DNA of 64,000 nucleotides from Methylomusa anaerophila (lineage in GTDB: Bacteria > Bacillota > Negativicutes > Sporomusales > Sporomusaceae), in the NCBI RefSeq assembly GCF_003966895.1, contig NZ_AP018449.1, forward strand, positions 3,675,501 through 3,739,500, read 5' to 3'. The notes under the pieces were generated by a model. The model was not told the DNA's origin and ran no database searches. It was given only the letters and a program-made list of their open reading frames with translations. The position numbers and the translations under genes are program-made. Positions within the stretch are counted from its first letter, which is position 1. Every line of letters begins with the position of its first letter. Positions 35,371 through 43,435 of the stretch are shown here, in pieces.

Positions 35371-35407
35371 AAACAATCTGCATGGCTATTTGAAATGCAG
35401 ACTGTTT
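35371..35407 (+). terminator. Hairpin after the response regulator gene
   Basis: 13-bp stem with one mismatch (35371-35383 with 35395-35407), followed by AAAAATTAT. The T-run is only GTTT within the arm. Confidence 0.55.
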
Positions 35408-35516
35408 AAAAATTATATTATTTCCAAATTTTTAGGGTGAGGCAGGCGATTCCCAAGCTATTTACTTATGGCAATAATATTTACGTTTGTATTATAATGT
35501 GCAAGTGATTCAAAAT

Positions 35517-35550
35517 AAAAAACGGCTCGGTATTTGCCGAGCCGTTTTTT
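35517..35550. terminator. Bidirectional intrinsic terminator after hydG
   Basis: Perfect 14-bp stem AAAAAACGGCTCGG/CCGAGCCGTTTTTT with a 6-base loop; A- and T-tracts make it active in both directions. Confidence 0.92.
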
Positions 35551-35572
35551 ATTTTTATGTCTTCTTATGATC

Positions 35573-37006
35573 TTAGAAGTACAGGTCACGGGTCCCATTC
35601 TCAATTTGTTTAAGCCGCTTGACAGTTTCGCCGCGAATGTTTTCTTGGGGGATTGAGGCGAGGTGTTTATCGATTGCGGCTTCACCGGCTTCTTGGGTGG
35701 CAGGATCTGCATAATCAATAAGATATTCTTTGAAGGTCAATAAGGCATTTGGCAAGCAAACATTTTGAATTTCACCGCTTTTCGCCAGTTTCATGAATCT
35801 GTCCCCGGTGCGGCCCTGGCGGTAGCAGGCGGTGCAGTAAGAAGGGATGAATCCCTGTTTGCACAACATGGCGGTGATTTCATTAGGAGAGCGGTTATCG
35901 TCTGTCTCAAATTGCATACCGTTGTTATGACTGTTACCACCCGGTTCTTTGTAAGTCTGGTGATAGCCGCCGACGCCGGTACAGGAGCCGGCACTTATTT
36001 GGGATATTCCGTAGCGGATGAGTTCATCTCTAAGTTCGCCAGATTCACGTGTTGACAGGATCATACCGGTGTAAGGCACAGCTAAGCGAATGATTGCAAT
36101 TATTTTCTTAAAATCGTCGTCACTCACTAAATAAGGGAATTTTTCAACGTCCATACCGGAGGCGGGGCGCAAACGGGGTACGGATATGGTATGGGGACCA
36201 ACCCCGAATGTTTTTTCCAGATGGTCGGCGTGCAAAAACGTAGCAACAGTTTCGTATTTGTAGTTATAAAGACCATACAGCACGCCGATACCTACATCGT
36301 CAATACCTGCTTGCATTGCCCTGTCCATCGCCGTTGTATGCCAATTATAATCGGACTTGGGACCGGTGGGATGAAGGATGGCATAGGTTGGCCGGTGATA
36401 GGTTTCTTGGAACAGAATATAGGTGCCAATGCCTGCTTCTTTCAGTTTACCGTATTCTTCGACGGTGGTTGCGGCAATATTTACGTTAACCCGGCGGATA
36501 CTGCCGTTACCGTTATTGACGCTATAGATTTGGCGGATAGAATCAATAACGTAATCAATATCGCAGTTTACCGGGTCTTCGCCTGCTTCCACGGCAAGTC
36601 GTTTATGACCGAGGGATTCGAGAATTTCCACTTCTTCCTTAATTTCATCCCGGGTGAGGCGGCGGCGGAGCTGCTCTTCATTGCCGGACCGGTAACCGCA
36701 GTAGGTACAATTGTTGACACAGAAGCTTGATATATAAAGAGGAGCAAACAAGACCACCCGCGTCCCGTAGATTACTTGTTTCACTGCGGCGGCAGCGGCA
36801 AACATCTCTTTATTTAGTTCAGAATCACTCACTTCCAGCAATATGGCCACCTCAGCCGCAGTTAATCCATGATAATGACGCGCTTTCTCAATAATGGAAC
36901 GTACGAGTTCCTTATCTTGAGCTTTGGTTACGGCATCAGTTAATAACTCATGGATTAACGGGTCATTGATAAAGGCATCCGAAGTTCGCTCAGCATTATT
37001 GATCAT
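35573..37006 (-). CDS. hydG: [FeFe]-hydrogenase maturase HydG (radical SAM tyrosine lyase)
   Basis: 477 residues. Radical SAM motif CVNNCTYC near residue 96, SAM-binding region AVEAGEDPVN, and the auxiliary cluster motif near the C-terminus, CTACYRQGRTG. The length and the SSF-C-VNNC and GCxGVGGYHQ-like SAGSCTGVGGYHQTY segments are those of HydG rather than ThiH. It cleaves tyrosine to supply CO and cyanide for the H-cluster. HydE and HydF are not in the window. AAGGGGG site before the ATG; overlaps the upstream TM1266-type gene by 11 bases. Confidence 0.94.
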   Translation of the reverse strand: MINNAERTSDAFINDPLIHELLTDAVTKAQDKELVRSIIEKARHYHGLTAAEVAILLEVSDSELNKEMFAAAAAVKQVIYGTRVVLFAPLYISSFCVNNCTYCGYRSGNEEQLRRRLTRDEIKEEVEILESLGHKRLAVEAGEDPVNCDIDYVIDSIRQIYSVNNGNGSIRRVNVNIAATTVEEYGKLKEAGIGTYILFQETYHRPTYAILHPTGPKSDYNWHTTAMDRAMQAGIDDVGIGVLYGLYNYKYETVATFLHADHLEKTFGVGPHTISVPRLRPASGMDVEKFPYLVSDDDFKKIIAIIRLAVPYTGMILSTRESGELRDELIRYGISQISAGSCTGVGGYHQTYKEPGGNSHNNGMQFETDDNRSPNEITAMLCKQGFIPSYCTACYRQGRTGDRFMKLAKSGEIQNVCLPNALLTFKEYLIDYADPATQEAGEAAIDKHLASIPQENIRGETVKRLKQIENGTRDLYF

Positions 37007-37280
37007 TTACTTTTTCCCCCTTGGCCGCCGTCTGTCTGGCAGTAAGGGCTGATTTAACAACAACACCGGCAAGGTTGCCAAGTTTACCTGTTAAGGCGCC
37101 AATCTCATCCGTGCTTCCTTCGATAATGAGCGCGATGACACTAACCTTTTGCTCCGGCCGGGGGATTCCCATACGGCCAACAATGATATGGCTATAACTG
37201 CTGAGGATGGCGTTTATTTTTTCTACTACCTGTTTGGGATCGCTAATCACAATGCCCACAACACCCAGTCGGTTCACCAT
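36996..37280 (-). CDS. TM1266-type iron-only hydrogenase system putative regulator
   Basis: 94 residues from ATG at 37280 (a further in-frame ATG at 37322 would add 14 residues that fall within a hairpin). Contains RLGVVGIVISDPKQVVEKINAILSSY, GRMGIPRPEQKVSVIALIIEG and IGALTGKLGNLAGVVVKS, the ferredoxin-like (NikR C-terminal/ACT-like) fold of Thermotoga TM1266. The family co-occurs with hydrogenase maturases and is proposed to regulate them; ligand unknown. Translationally coupled to hydG. Confidence 0.88.
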   Translation of the reverse strand: MVNRLGVVGIVISDPKQVVEKINAILSSYSHIIVGRMGIPRPEQKVSVIALIIEGSTDEIGALTGKLGNLAGVVVKSALTARQTAAKGEKVNDQ

Positions 37281-37420
37281 ATGTTGTACCCCCAAAAAAC
37301 CAGATAAGTCTTCTTTGCGCATAGCAAAGAAGACTTTAGTGTCCTCACCTTTGGCACTTAGTCATCCTGTGCTCAGGCGCCAGCCCTTGCTTTTAGATTC
37401 CGGCAGAATAATTTAGTATT
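37281..37420 (-). promoter_or_regulatory. Structured leader of the TM1266-hydG operon with attenuator-like hairpin
   Basis: On the minus strand a CCTG/CAGG stem-loop enclosed by GGC/GCC pairs (37353-37381) is followed by a perfect 13-bp stem (37324-37336 with 37306-37318, 5-base loop) and then by TTTTTT (37299-37294) just ahead of the start. The last hairpin plus T-run resembles an intrinsic attenuator. The class of RNA is not one I recognise. Confidence 0.55.
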
Positions 37421-37606
37421 GTTTTTTAATTTTTATCCTTAGCTGTATGATGGCAATATCACACAACCGCAGACTATAAGTTAATAGTGTTATTATACAC
37501 CATTACCAGGGAAAAGAGAAGTATAAGAGTATAAAGTACTGAATAAAATACGTATATTTTTGCCCATACTATTAAGGTTGAGATAAAGATTAGGGAGGTA
37601 TTCTTT

Positions 37607-38629
37607 ATGCCGCAGCAAACTGATGCATATTTGGGTATTGATGTTGGCTCGGTAAGTACAAATATCGCCGTCCTTGATCCAACAGGCAAGGTTGTGGATA
37701 CTCTTTACATTCGGACCCAAGGCCAACCTATTAACGCCATCCAGCAGGGGCTGAAGAAAATCAAAGAGCAAAATCCGGGCTTAAGTGTCGGCGGAGTAGG
37801 CACGACCGGCAGCGGCAGGCATCTGGCAGGCATAGTTGTTGGCGCCGACACTGTGAAAAATGAAATAACGGCTCACGCTGTAGCCGCCATGCATATTGTG
37901 CCTGAAGTTCAAACGGTAATAGAAATCGGGGGGCAAGACTCAAAAATCATCATTATCCGTAATGGAATTGTTACTGACTTTGCCATGAACACTGTTTGCG
38001 CAGCCGGCACCGGATCTTTTTTGGATCAGCAGGCAGCCCGTTTAAATATTCCCATTGAAAAATTCGGTGAAATGGCTTTGGAGTCGATGACGCCCCTGCG
38101 GGTAGCGGGCAGATGCGCAGTATTTGCTGAATCCGATATGATCCATAAACAGCAAACCGGGCATCAGACCAGCGATATATTAAACGGCCTGTGTCAGGCG
38201 TTGGCTCGCAATTATATCAATAATATCGGCAAAGGCAAGCAAATCAAAGGTCCGGTATTGTTTCAGGGGGGAGTTGCCGCCAATAAAGGCATGAAACGTG
38301 CCTTTGAGGAGGTGCTGGGGCTGGAAGTCGTCGTGCCGCCTTACCATAATGTCATGGGCGCCATTGGAGCGGCGCTCTTAGCCAGGGAGCATATAGGCGG
38401 ACAGTCGGCAGAAGGCACAACTCTTTTTCGCGGTTTTGCGGTGGTAGACTACTCCTATGTTCCGCGCAGTTTCGAGTGTTCCGGCTGCCCGAACCTGTGT
38501 GAAGTAGTGGAAATTGGAATCAATGATCAAGTGGCTGCAAGATGGGGTGACCGTTGCGGTAAATGGAGCGACAGTATTGGAAAAGCTGTCAGTTGTGAAA
38601 AAGCTGAAAAAGCATCTGTGCCCCTGTAA
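37607..38629 (+). CDS. Acyl-CoA dehydratase activase (HgdC/BcrA-BadF family ATPase)
   Basis: 340 residues, AGGGAGG site. ASKHA ATPase fold: YLGIDVGSVSTNIAVLD, GTTGSGRHLAGIVVGAD, EIGGQDSKIIIIRNG. The two cysteines that hold the inter-subunit [4Fe-4S] cluster in HgdC are present (NTVCAAGTGSFLDQQ and GRCAVFAESDMIHK). A C-terminal extension carries FECSGCPNLCEV and GDRCGK, the extra Cys motif seen in large multidomain activases. Uses ATP to push single electrons to a partner iron-sulfur protein at very low potential. Two paralogous partner modules follow. Confidence 0.9.
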   Translation: MPQQTDAYLGIDVGSVSTNIAVLDPTGKVVDTLYIRTQGQPINAIQQGLKKIKEQNPGLSVGGVGTTGSGRHLAGIVVGADTVKNEITAHAVAAMHIVPEVQTVIEIGGQDSKIIIIRNGIVTDFAMNTVCAAGTGSFLDQQAARLNIPIEKFGEMALESMTPLRVAGRCAVFAESDMIHKQQTGHQTSDILNGLCQALARNYINNIGKGKQIKGPVLFQGGVAANKGMKRAFEEVLGLEVVVPPYHNVMGAIGAALLAREHIGGQSAEGTTLFRGFAVVDYSYVPRSFECSGCPNLCEVVEIGINDQVAARWGDRCGKWSDSIGKAVSCEKAEKASVPL

Positions 38630-38644
38630 CGGGCCGGATGCTTT
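38609..38644 (+). terminator. Hairpin at the end of the activase gene
   Basis: AAAGCATC (38609-38616) pairs with GATGCTTT (38637-38644), with inner CCC/GGG pairing across the stop codon, followed by CTTTCT. Confidence 0.65.
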
Positions 38645-38659
38645 CTTTCTCTCATGCTT

Positions 38660-39748
38660 TTATTCCCTGTGTTGGCGGCGTTTCATACAATCGATAAAAG
38701 CTTCTATCCTGGTAACAATACCTACGTCACTGGCATGCTCGTCCAAACTTAGCGATAACAACGGCAGATCGTAATCATGGGCTAGATTCTGAAGGGCATA
38801 TTGAGCTACGACTTCCGGCATGCAGCCAAAGGGATAAACGTGAATGATGCCGTCGTAGCCATTTTTTGCGCACCATAACGCGCTCCCTACCGTCTTAAGG
38901 CCGTCCCCGCCAACATGATGATTCAGATACGGCCGGGCTTGCGCCAGGTAGTCTTTTTCTTCATTATACAAACCAAGGGCCCGAAGCAGTGAGTTGGCAT
39001 ACACCCAGCGGCCGGAATACACAAAGCGTTTTACCTCCACTCCCTGCCTGATTAAACGGTTCTCAATATTGTTGTTTACAAAGGGCTCCAACAGAACATA
39101 AAATTCACCAATTATACCGACTTTAAGCGGATTAACATCAGAATTGTCAGCAATTGCCCCCATGGCTGAGAGGATAAGTTCCTTTTTATTGTGAATCTCT
39201 TGTCCGGTGCTGACATTGCTGAATTCTTTGAGACCACTGTTGTAGATTTTAATAATATCGTCAGAGTGGTGAGTTCTTGCGCCAAAATAATTTTTTGCGC
39301 AGTTTAGCTCGTCAAGAGCCTTTAAACATTTTATGGCGGAAATAATATTACTGATGATTGACCATTTGCTGGTATGTGGCGCAACGGAGTGAAGAAACCG
39401 GTACAGATTGGGAAAAATATTTTCGGAAATGTTAATCGAATAAAATTGCAGAGGTTTATATTCGTCCAGCGCTATTTTTTGAACAGTGTTATAAAACCCT
39501 AACCGGCATTTTCCCGCGCCGCACAATGAAACCAAAGTGTTGGCCCCCTCTCCCAGTCCTTCAAGAAAATTTCCCATGTTAATCTTGTAGGGGAGACAAA
39601 CCTCTGCCGGCGAGTGCAAAGCTCCCAGTTCGACAGTTTTTTTGGTGATTGGCGGAGCTTCAACGACCTCGATCCCCAGATTCCGCAGCATATTGGATAC
39701 GGGGATGTTCATATAACCCATATGCGGGTAAGTGATCTTTGGTGTCAT
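38660..39748 (-). CDS. HgdB-like (2-hydroxyacyl-CoA dehydratase D type) iron-sulfur protein, copy 1
   Basis: 362 residues. Conserved with the copy at 41731: TYPHMGYMN start, EVCLPYKINMGNF, LCGAGKCRLGFYN, VGIIGEFYVLLEPFVNNNIE, NHHVGGDGLKTVGSA, HVYPFGCMPEVVA and LSLDEHASDVGIVTRIEAF. Four cysteines are shared by both copies (CLP, CGxGxC, FxCMPE). They are candidates for iron-sulfur ligands. In giant activases this domain is fused behind the DUF2229 domain; here it is separate and overlaps the upstream DUF2229 gene by 4 bases. Substrate unknown. Faces the activase gene tail to tail. Confidence 0.85.
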   Translation of the reverse strand: MTPKITYPHMGYMNIPVSNMLRNLGIEVVEAPPITKKTVELGALHSPAEVCLPYKINMGNFLEGLGEGANTLVSLCGAGKCRLGFYNTVQKIALDEYKPLQFYSINISENIFPNLYRFLHSVAPHTSKWSIISNIISAIKCLKALDELNCAKNYFGARTHHSDDIIKIYNSGLKEFSNVSTGQEIHNKKELILSAMGAIADNSDVNPLKVGIIGEFYVLLEPFVNNNIENRLIRQGVEVKRFVYSGRWVYANSLLRALGLYNEEKDYLAQARPYLNHHVGGDGLKTVGSALWCAKNGYDGIIHVYPFGCMPEVVAQYALQNLAHDYDLPLLSLSLDEHASDVGIVTRIEAFIDCMKRRQHRE

Positions 39749-40656
39749 CGTTTTGACCTCCAGTCCACCAAGTCTAGGAAGGCTTCAATTCTGGTGATCA
39801 GGCCGGCGCTGCCGGTATGCTCATCCATGTTAACCGTAATAAACGGTTTGTTGCTGGGTTTTAAGACCTTGTGCTCAATGTATTCGTTTACAAGCGAGTC
39901 AGGACCGCAGCCAAAACTCGATAGCGTCATCAGTCCGTTAATATCCGGTTGACTGCTGAAAAGGCGCGCTGCGCCGGCGAGCTTGGCCGATAACTGCCAG
40001 TAAATATCAGGCTGAAACACTTGGGCGCAGCGGTATAATTCCCGGCTGGGAATGTCGTCAGGGGTAATGATCCTTACTTTTTTGGCGCTGAGTATGTTCA
40101 AGATATCCTGGCGAAAAAAAGGGTCCTTAAGGATATAACTATGGCCAATGAGAGCGACTGTACCGGTTATGTCGGACTTTTGGGAACTATGACTTTTTTC
40201 CCAGCTCCGCTTGGCGGAATAATATGCCAAACACCCTTTAATAGCGGAAATTTCCATCTGGCGGCAGGCGGAATGCAGGGCTTGCCATTGACTTGTCAAT
40301 GACAGGCTATCAATGTTAGGAGCAATAACTCGGTCTGCCGGCAGGCTAAAAGTATTTTTTACGATGTCAGGCAGGCCTGCAAACTTGGCACACATAAAAA
40401 AATCACGGTGGAGGCTGGTGATCCGCGGGACAAAAATATGACTGCAGGTATCCAAAAGCGATTCTACATGTCCTAGAAAGATTTTTAGCGGCAGACATGA
40501 CTCATCAATCGCTTGCTGCACGCCGCGATTAAGTATTTGTTTATTGGTTGCGGCTGAGGTTTTGAATTTAATCCCGGAATTGGCGAAAAAAGTTTCCCAA
40601 AAGCTTCCAAACTCGTGGTAGAGTAAAGCTCTGGGAATACCTACCTGAACAGGCAT
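39745..40656 (-). CDS. DUF2229 activase-related protein, copy 1
   Basis: 303 residues. VGIPRALLYHEFGSFWETFF start, DESCLPLKIFLGHV, FVPRITS then a Cys before KFAGLPD, ALIGHSYILKDPF, and SSFGCGPDSLVNEY with a C-terminal MDEHTGSAGLITRIEAF. Three cysteines (CLPLK, CxKxxGLPD, FxCGPDS) are conserved with the paralogue at 40808. In fused activases this is the domain called DUF2229. With its 4-base overlap to the HgdB-like gene it probably forms a heterodimer holding iron-sulfur clusters that receives electrons from the activase. Confidence 0.83.
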   Translation of the reverse strand: MPVQVGIPRALLYHEFGSFWETFFANSGIKFKTSAATNKQILNRGVQQAIDESCLPLKIFLGHVESLLDTCSHIFVPRITSLHRDFFMCAKFAGLPDIVKNTFSLPADRVIAPNIDSLSLTSQWQALHSACRQMEISAIKGCLAYYSAKRSWEKSHSSQKSDITGTVALIGHSYILKDPFFRQDILNILSAKKVRIITPDDIPSRELYRCAQVFQPDIYWQLSAKLAGAARLFSSQPDINGLMTLSSFGCGPDSLVNEYIEHKVLKPSNKPFITVNMDEHTGSAGLITRIEAFLDLVDWRSKR

Positions 40657-40807
40657 ATGATCACCCTTATTACAATGATAATATAATCATGCTCCATAGG
40701 CGTTAATTTTATTAGTTTAGCGTCATGGAATATATAGGAATGGGATTAAGGCGCTGGAATCTGGAAATACTCAACATGAAACGGTATGCCAAAGAGGTGA
40801 GCATTAG
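40657..40807. promoter_or_regulatory. Divergent intergenic region between the two DUF2229 modules
   Basis: 151 bases separating the paralogous minus-strand and plus-strand modules. It must contain promoters for both. CATAATATAATCATG near 40675-40690 is AT-rich but I cannot assign boxes firmly. Confidence 0.4.
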
Positions 40808-41734
40808 TTGTCTGGTATTGTTCATAAGCCGGTTGTCGGTTTGCCGCGAGGCCTTCTATATTATTACTACGGTGCGGCCTGGGTTAAGTTTTTTGAGAGT
40901 CTTGGGGCCCAAGTTATTGTTTCAGGGCCTACGACCAAAGAGACTCTCGATTTGGGCGGAGTGATCGATGAAGTATGTCTGCCGCTTAAGGTGTACTTCG
41001 GTCATGTGTTTCATTTATGCCGCCGCGTGGAGTATTTGTTTGTGCCAAGAATTATCAGTGTGTCTCCGGGACAGTACACTTGTCCCAAACTGATTGGACT
41101 GCCGGACCTTTTGCGTGGTAATGTGCCTGATTTGCCTGAGTTGCTTTCTGTTGACGTAAGTTTAAAACAAGGTAAAGGACATTTGTATCAAGCAGTTGTG
41201 AATATCGGACGCAGGCTCGGTAAGAGTCCCTGGTCCTGCCTGCAAGCCTGGTATCGGGCTTGCAGCGGCAAAAACCGGTGGGAGTTTTATCGCAATTCAA
41301 GCTCTCCCGGAATGAGACTCAGGATAGGTCTGATCGGTCATTCCTATTTGATTCATGACCCGCTAATCAGTATGGGTATTATAGACAAATTAACTCAGCT
41401 TGAGACTGATGTCATAACTCCGGCGATGATCAGCCGCCGGCAGGCAAATCATGCGGCCGGCAGCCTTCATAAGCGGATATTTTGGTCTTATTGCCACCAG
41501 CTTGCCGGTGCGGCGCTGGCCATGATTGAGCAGCCGGCAGTGGATGGTTTAATTTTTATGACTTCTTTTAGTTGCGGGCCGGACTCATTAATAGGCGAAA
41601 TCATCAAGCAGCGAGCGTCTGCCGCTGACGTTCCTTTTATGCTGTTGTCAGTTGATGAACACACGGCGGATGCAGGAATAGTCACACGTCTTGAAGCATT
41701 TACCGACATGCTGCAGAGGAGGAAAAGAGATTGA
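40808..41734 (+). CDS. DUF2229 activase-related protein, copy 2
   Basis: 308 residues, TTG start with AGAGGTGAG. Same layout as copy 1: VGLPRGLLYYYYGAAWVKFF, DEVCLPLKVYFGHV, FVPRIISVSPGQYTCPKLIG-LPD, GLIGHSYLIHDPL, TSFSCGPDSLIGEI, VDEHTADAGIVTRLEAF. The three conserved Cys positions are kept. Sequence identity to copy 1 is clearly below half by eye, so the duplication is old or the copies came separately. Overlaps the next gene by 4 bases. Confidence 0.83.
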   Translation: MSGIVHKPVVGLPRGLLYYYYGAAWVKFFESLGAQVIVSGPTTKETLDLGGVIDEVCLPLKVYFGHVFHLCRRVEYLFVPRIISVSPGQYTCPKLIGLPDLLRGNVPDLPELLSVDVSLKQGKGHLYQAVVNIGRRLGKSPWSCLQAWYRACSGKNRWEFYRNSSSPGMRLRIGLIGHSYLIHDPLISMGIIDKLTQLETDVITPAMISRRQANHAAGSLHKRIFWSYCHQLAGAALAMIEQPAVDGLIFMTSFSCGPDSLIGEIIKQRASAADVPFMLLSVDEHTADAGIVTRLEAFTDMLQRRKRD

Positions 41735-42807
41735 CTTTAACATTCCCCCATATGGGAACAATGAGCGTGGTTCTCAATACTCTGTTAACCGGGTTGGATC
41801 TTGCAACCCTGCCACCGCCGGCAATAACAAAGAAGACTATGGAGTTAGGGTCCCAATACGCTCCGGAGACGGCTTGCCTGCCGCTGAAAATTACCTTAGG
41901 CAATTTCATTGAGGCTCTGGAGCAGGGAGCGGACACTATTATCACCTGTGGCGGCGTCGGACCGTGCCGGTTGGGTTATTATGCTGAAGTGCAGAAAGGA
42001 ATTCTGGAGCAGTTGGGTTATCGGTTTGAGATGGTTGCCGTAGAGCCGAGTCTTTTTCATGTGCTGCAAGTCTTGCACCGTTTTGTCCCGGGGAAGAGTT
42101 GGCGAAAAATATATTATGCATTCAAGCTGGCGGGAGCTAAAATGGATATCATTGACAGATTGCAAAATAAGTTGAATCGAATTCGGGCGCGGGAAAAGAC
42201 TCCCGGAACGGCAGCAGCTCTTTTGTTGCAGGGAGTATCGGCATTGGCAGCTGCCGATAGCATACAGGAAGTGATTCGCTTAGGGGAAGACTATGATTGT
42301 AAACTGGATGAAGTGCCGCTGGCTGAGCATAAGGATGTAATTAAAGTAGGCCTGGTAGGCGAAATATACGTAATGCAAGAACCGATAGCAAATCAGGATT
42401 TGGAAGCTAAGTTGGGTCGATTGGGGGCTGAAGTGCATAAAAATGTCTATCTTACCGACTATGTTCATACCCATTTATTGAAAACGAGGAAGTATCGGGA
42501 AGCCTTCAATAAAATCATCGGTTTAGCAACTCCCTTTCTTGGCCATTATGTCGGCGGCCATGCGATTAAAAGCATTGGTTGTACAGTAGAGATGGGGCAG
42601 CAAGGATTTGATGGTATTGTACATGTGTTTCCGTTTACTTGTATGCCGGAAATTATTGCGAAAAACATATTGCCCCAGGTTAGTGCCCACTGTTCGATCC
42701 CGGTATTGTCCCTGGCTTTTGACGAGCAATCCGGAGAAGCCGGACTGGTAACCAGGTTGGAGGCCTTTACTGATCTGATCAGGCGGCAGCGAAGCCGCAA
42801 ACATTAA
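41731..42807 (+). CDS. HgdB-like iron-sulfur protein, copy 2
   Basis: 358 residues, TTG start overlapping the stop of the DUF2229 gene, with GAGGAGG upstream. Shares with copy 1 TFPHMGTM, TACLPLKITLGNF, CGGVGPCRLGYY, VGLVGEIYVMQEPIANQDLE, GHYVGGHAIKSIG, HVFPFTCMPEIIAK and LAFDEQSGEAGLVTRLEAF, including four conserved cysteines. Partner of DUF2229 copy 2. Followed by an intrinsic terminator. Confidence 0.85.
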   Translation: MTLTFPHMGTMSVVLNTLLTGLDLATLPPPAITKKTMELGSQYAPETACLPLKITLGNFIEALEQGADTIITCGGVGPCRLGYYAEVQKGILEQLGYRFEMVAVEPSLFHVLQVLHRFVPGKSWRKIYYAFKLAGAKMDIIDRLQNKLNRIRAREKTPGTAAALLLQGVSALAAADSIQEVIRLGEDYDCKLDEVPLAEHKDVIKVGLVGEIYVMQEPIANQDLEAKLGRLGAEVHKNVYLTDYVHTHLLKTRKYREAFNKIIGLATPFLGHYVGGHAIKSIGCTVEMGQQGFDGIVHVFPFTCMPEIIAKNILPQVSAHCSIPVLSLAFDEQSGEAGLVTRLEAFTDLIRRQRSRKH

Positions 42808-42808
42808 G

Positions 42809-42847
42809 AAATCCTACTCCATCAGGCTCCAGCGGGTAGGATTTTTG
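42809..42847 (+). terminator. Intrinsic terminator of the plus-strand module
   Basis: 9-bp stem AAATCCTAC/GTAGGATTT (42809-42817 with 42836-42844) followed by TTGTATTTTG. Confidence 0.82.
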
Positions 42848-42933
42848 TATTTTGTGTAGAATTAATTAATTTTGGTATTTAGTCTCTGGCATAACTAAAT
42901 TTGTGATGGGAATTAGATGGAGTTGGATCACTT

Positions 42934-43392
42934 ATGCATATTGTGCTCGTTGAGCCGGAAATACCTGGTAATACCGGAAATATAGCCAGATTGTGCGCGG
43001 CAACCGGCTGTGAATTACATCTGGTGAAACCCTTGGGATTCTCTATTGAAGACCGGTATTTAAAACGGGCTGGTCTTGATTACTGGCATTTGGTTAAGGT
43101 GCATGTACATGAGAATTTTACTGAGGTGACGGAAAAATACAAGGACCGCCGTTTTTACTTTAACACGACTAAGGCTGGCAGACATTACTCCGAAATCACT
43201 TATTGTACGGATGATATGCTGGTGTTCGGCAAGGAGACGGCGGGTTTACCGCCAGCGGTCTTAGCAGCCAATAGTCAAAGTTGTATCCGCATCCCAATGA
43301 TTCATGGCGCAAGGTCGCTTAATTTATCCAATGCCGTTGCTATTGTTACCTACGAAGCATTACGCCAGCAAAAATTTTCCGGCTTGGATTGA
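42934..43392 (+). CDS. trmL: tRNA (cytidine/uridine-34-2'-O)-methyltransferase TrmL
   Basis: 152 residues. MHIVLVEPEIPGNTGNIARLCAATGCELHLVKPLGF is the SPOUT-family start, and LVFGKETAGLP and IRIPMIHGARSLNLSNAVAIVTYEALRQ form the SAM-binding knot. Length and motifs fit TrmL, which modifies the wobble base of tRNA-Leu isoacceptors. Cytoplasmic dimer. Confidence 0.94.
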   Translation: MHIVLVEPEIPGNTGNIARLCAATGCELHLVKPLGFSIEDRYLKRAGLDYWHLVKVHVHENFTEVTEKYKDRRFYFNTTKAGRHYSEITYCTDDMLVFGKETAGLPPAVLAANSQSCIRIPMIHGARSLNLSNAVAIVTYEALRQQKFSGLD

Positions 43393-43435
43393 TTGGTAAA
43401 AAGGCAGTATTAGTTAGTACTAGGACGGTGATCGA

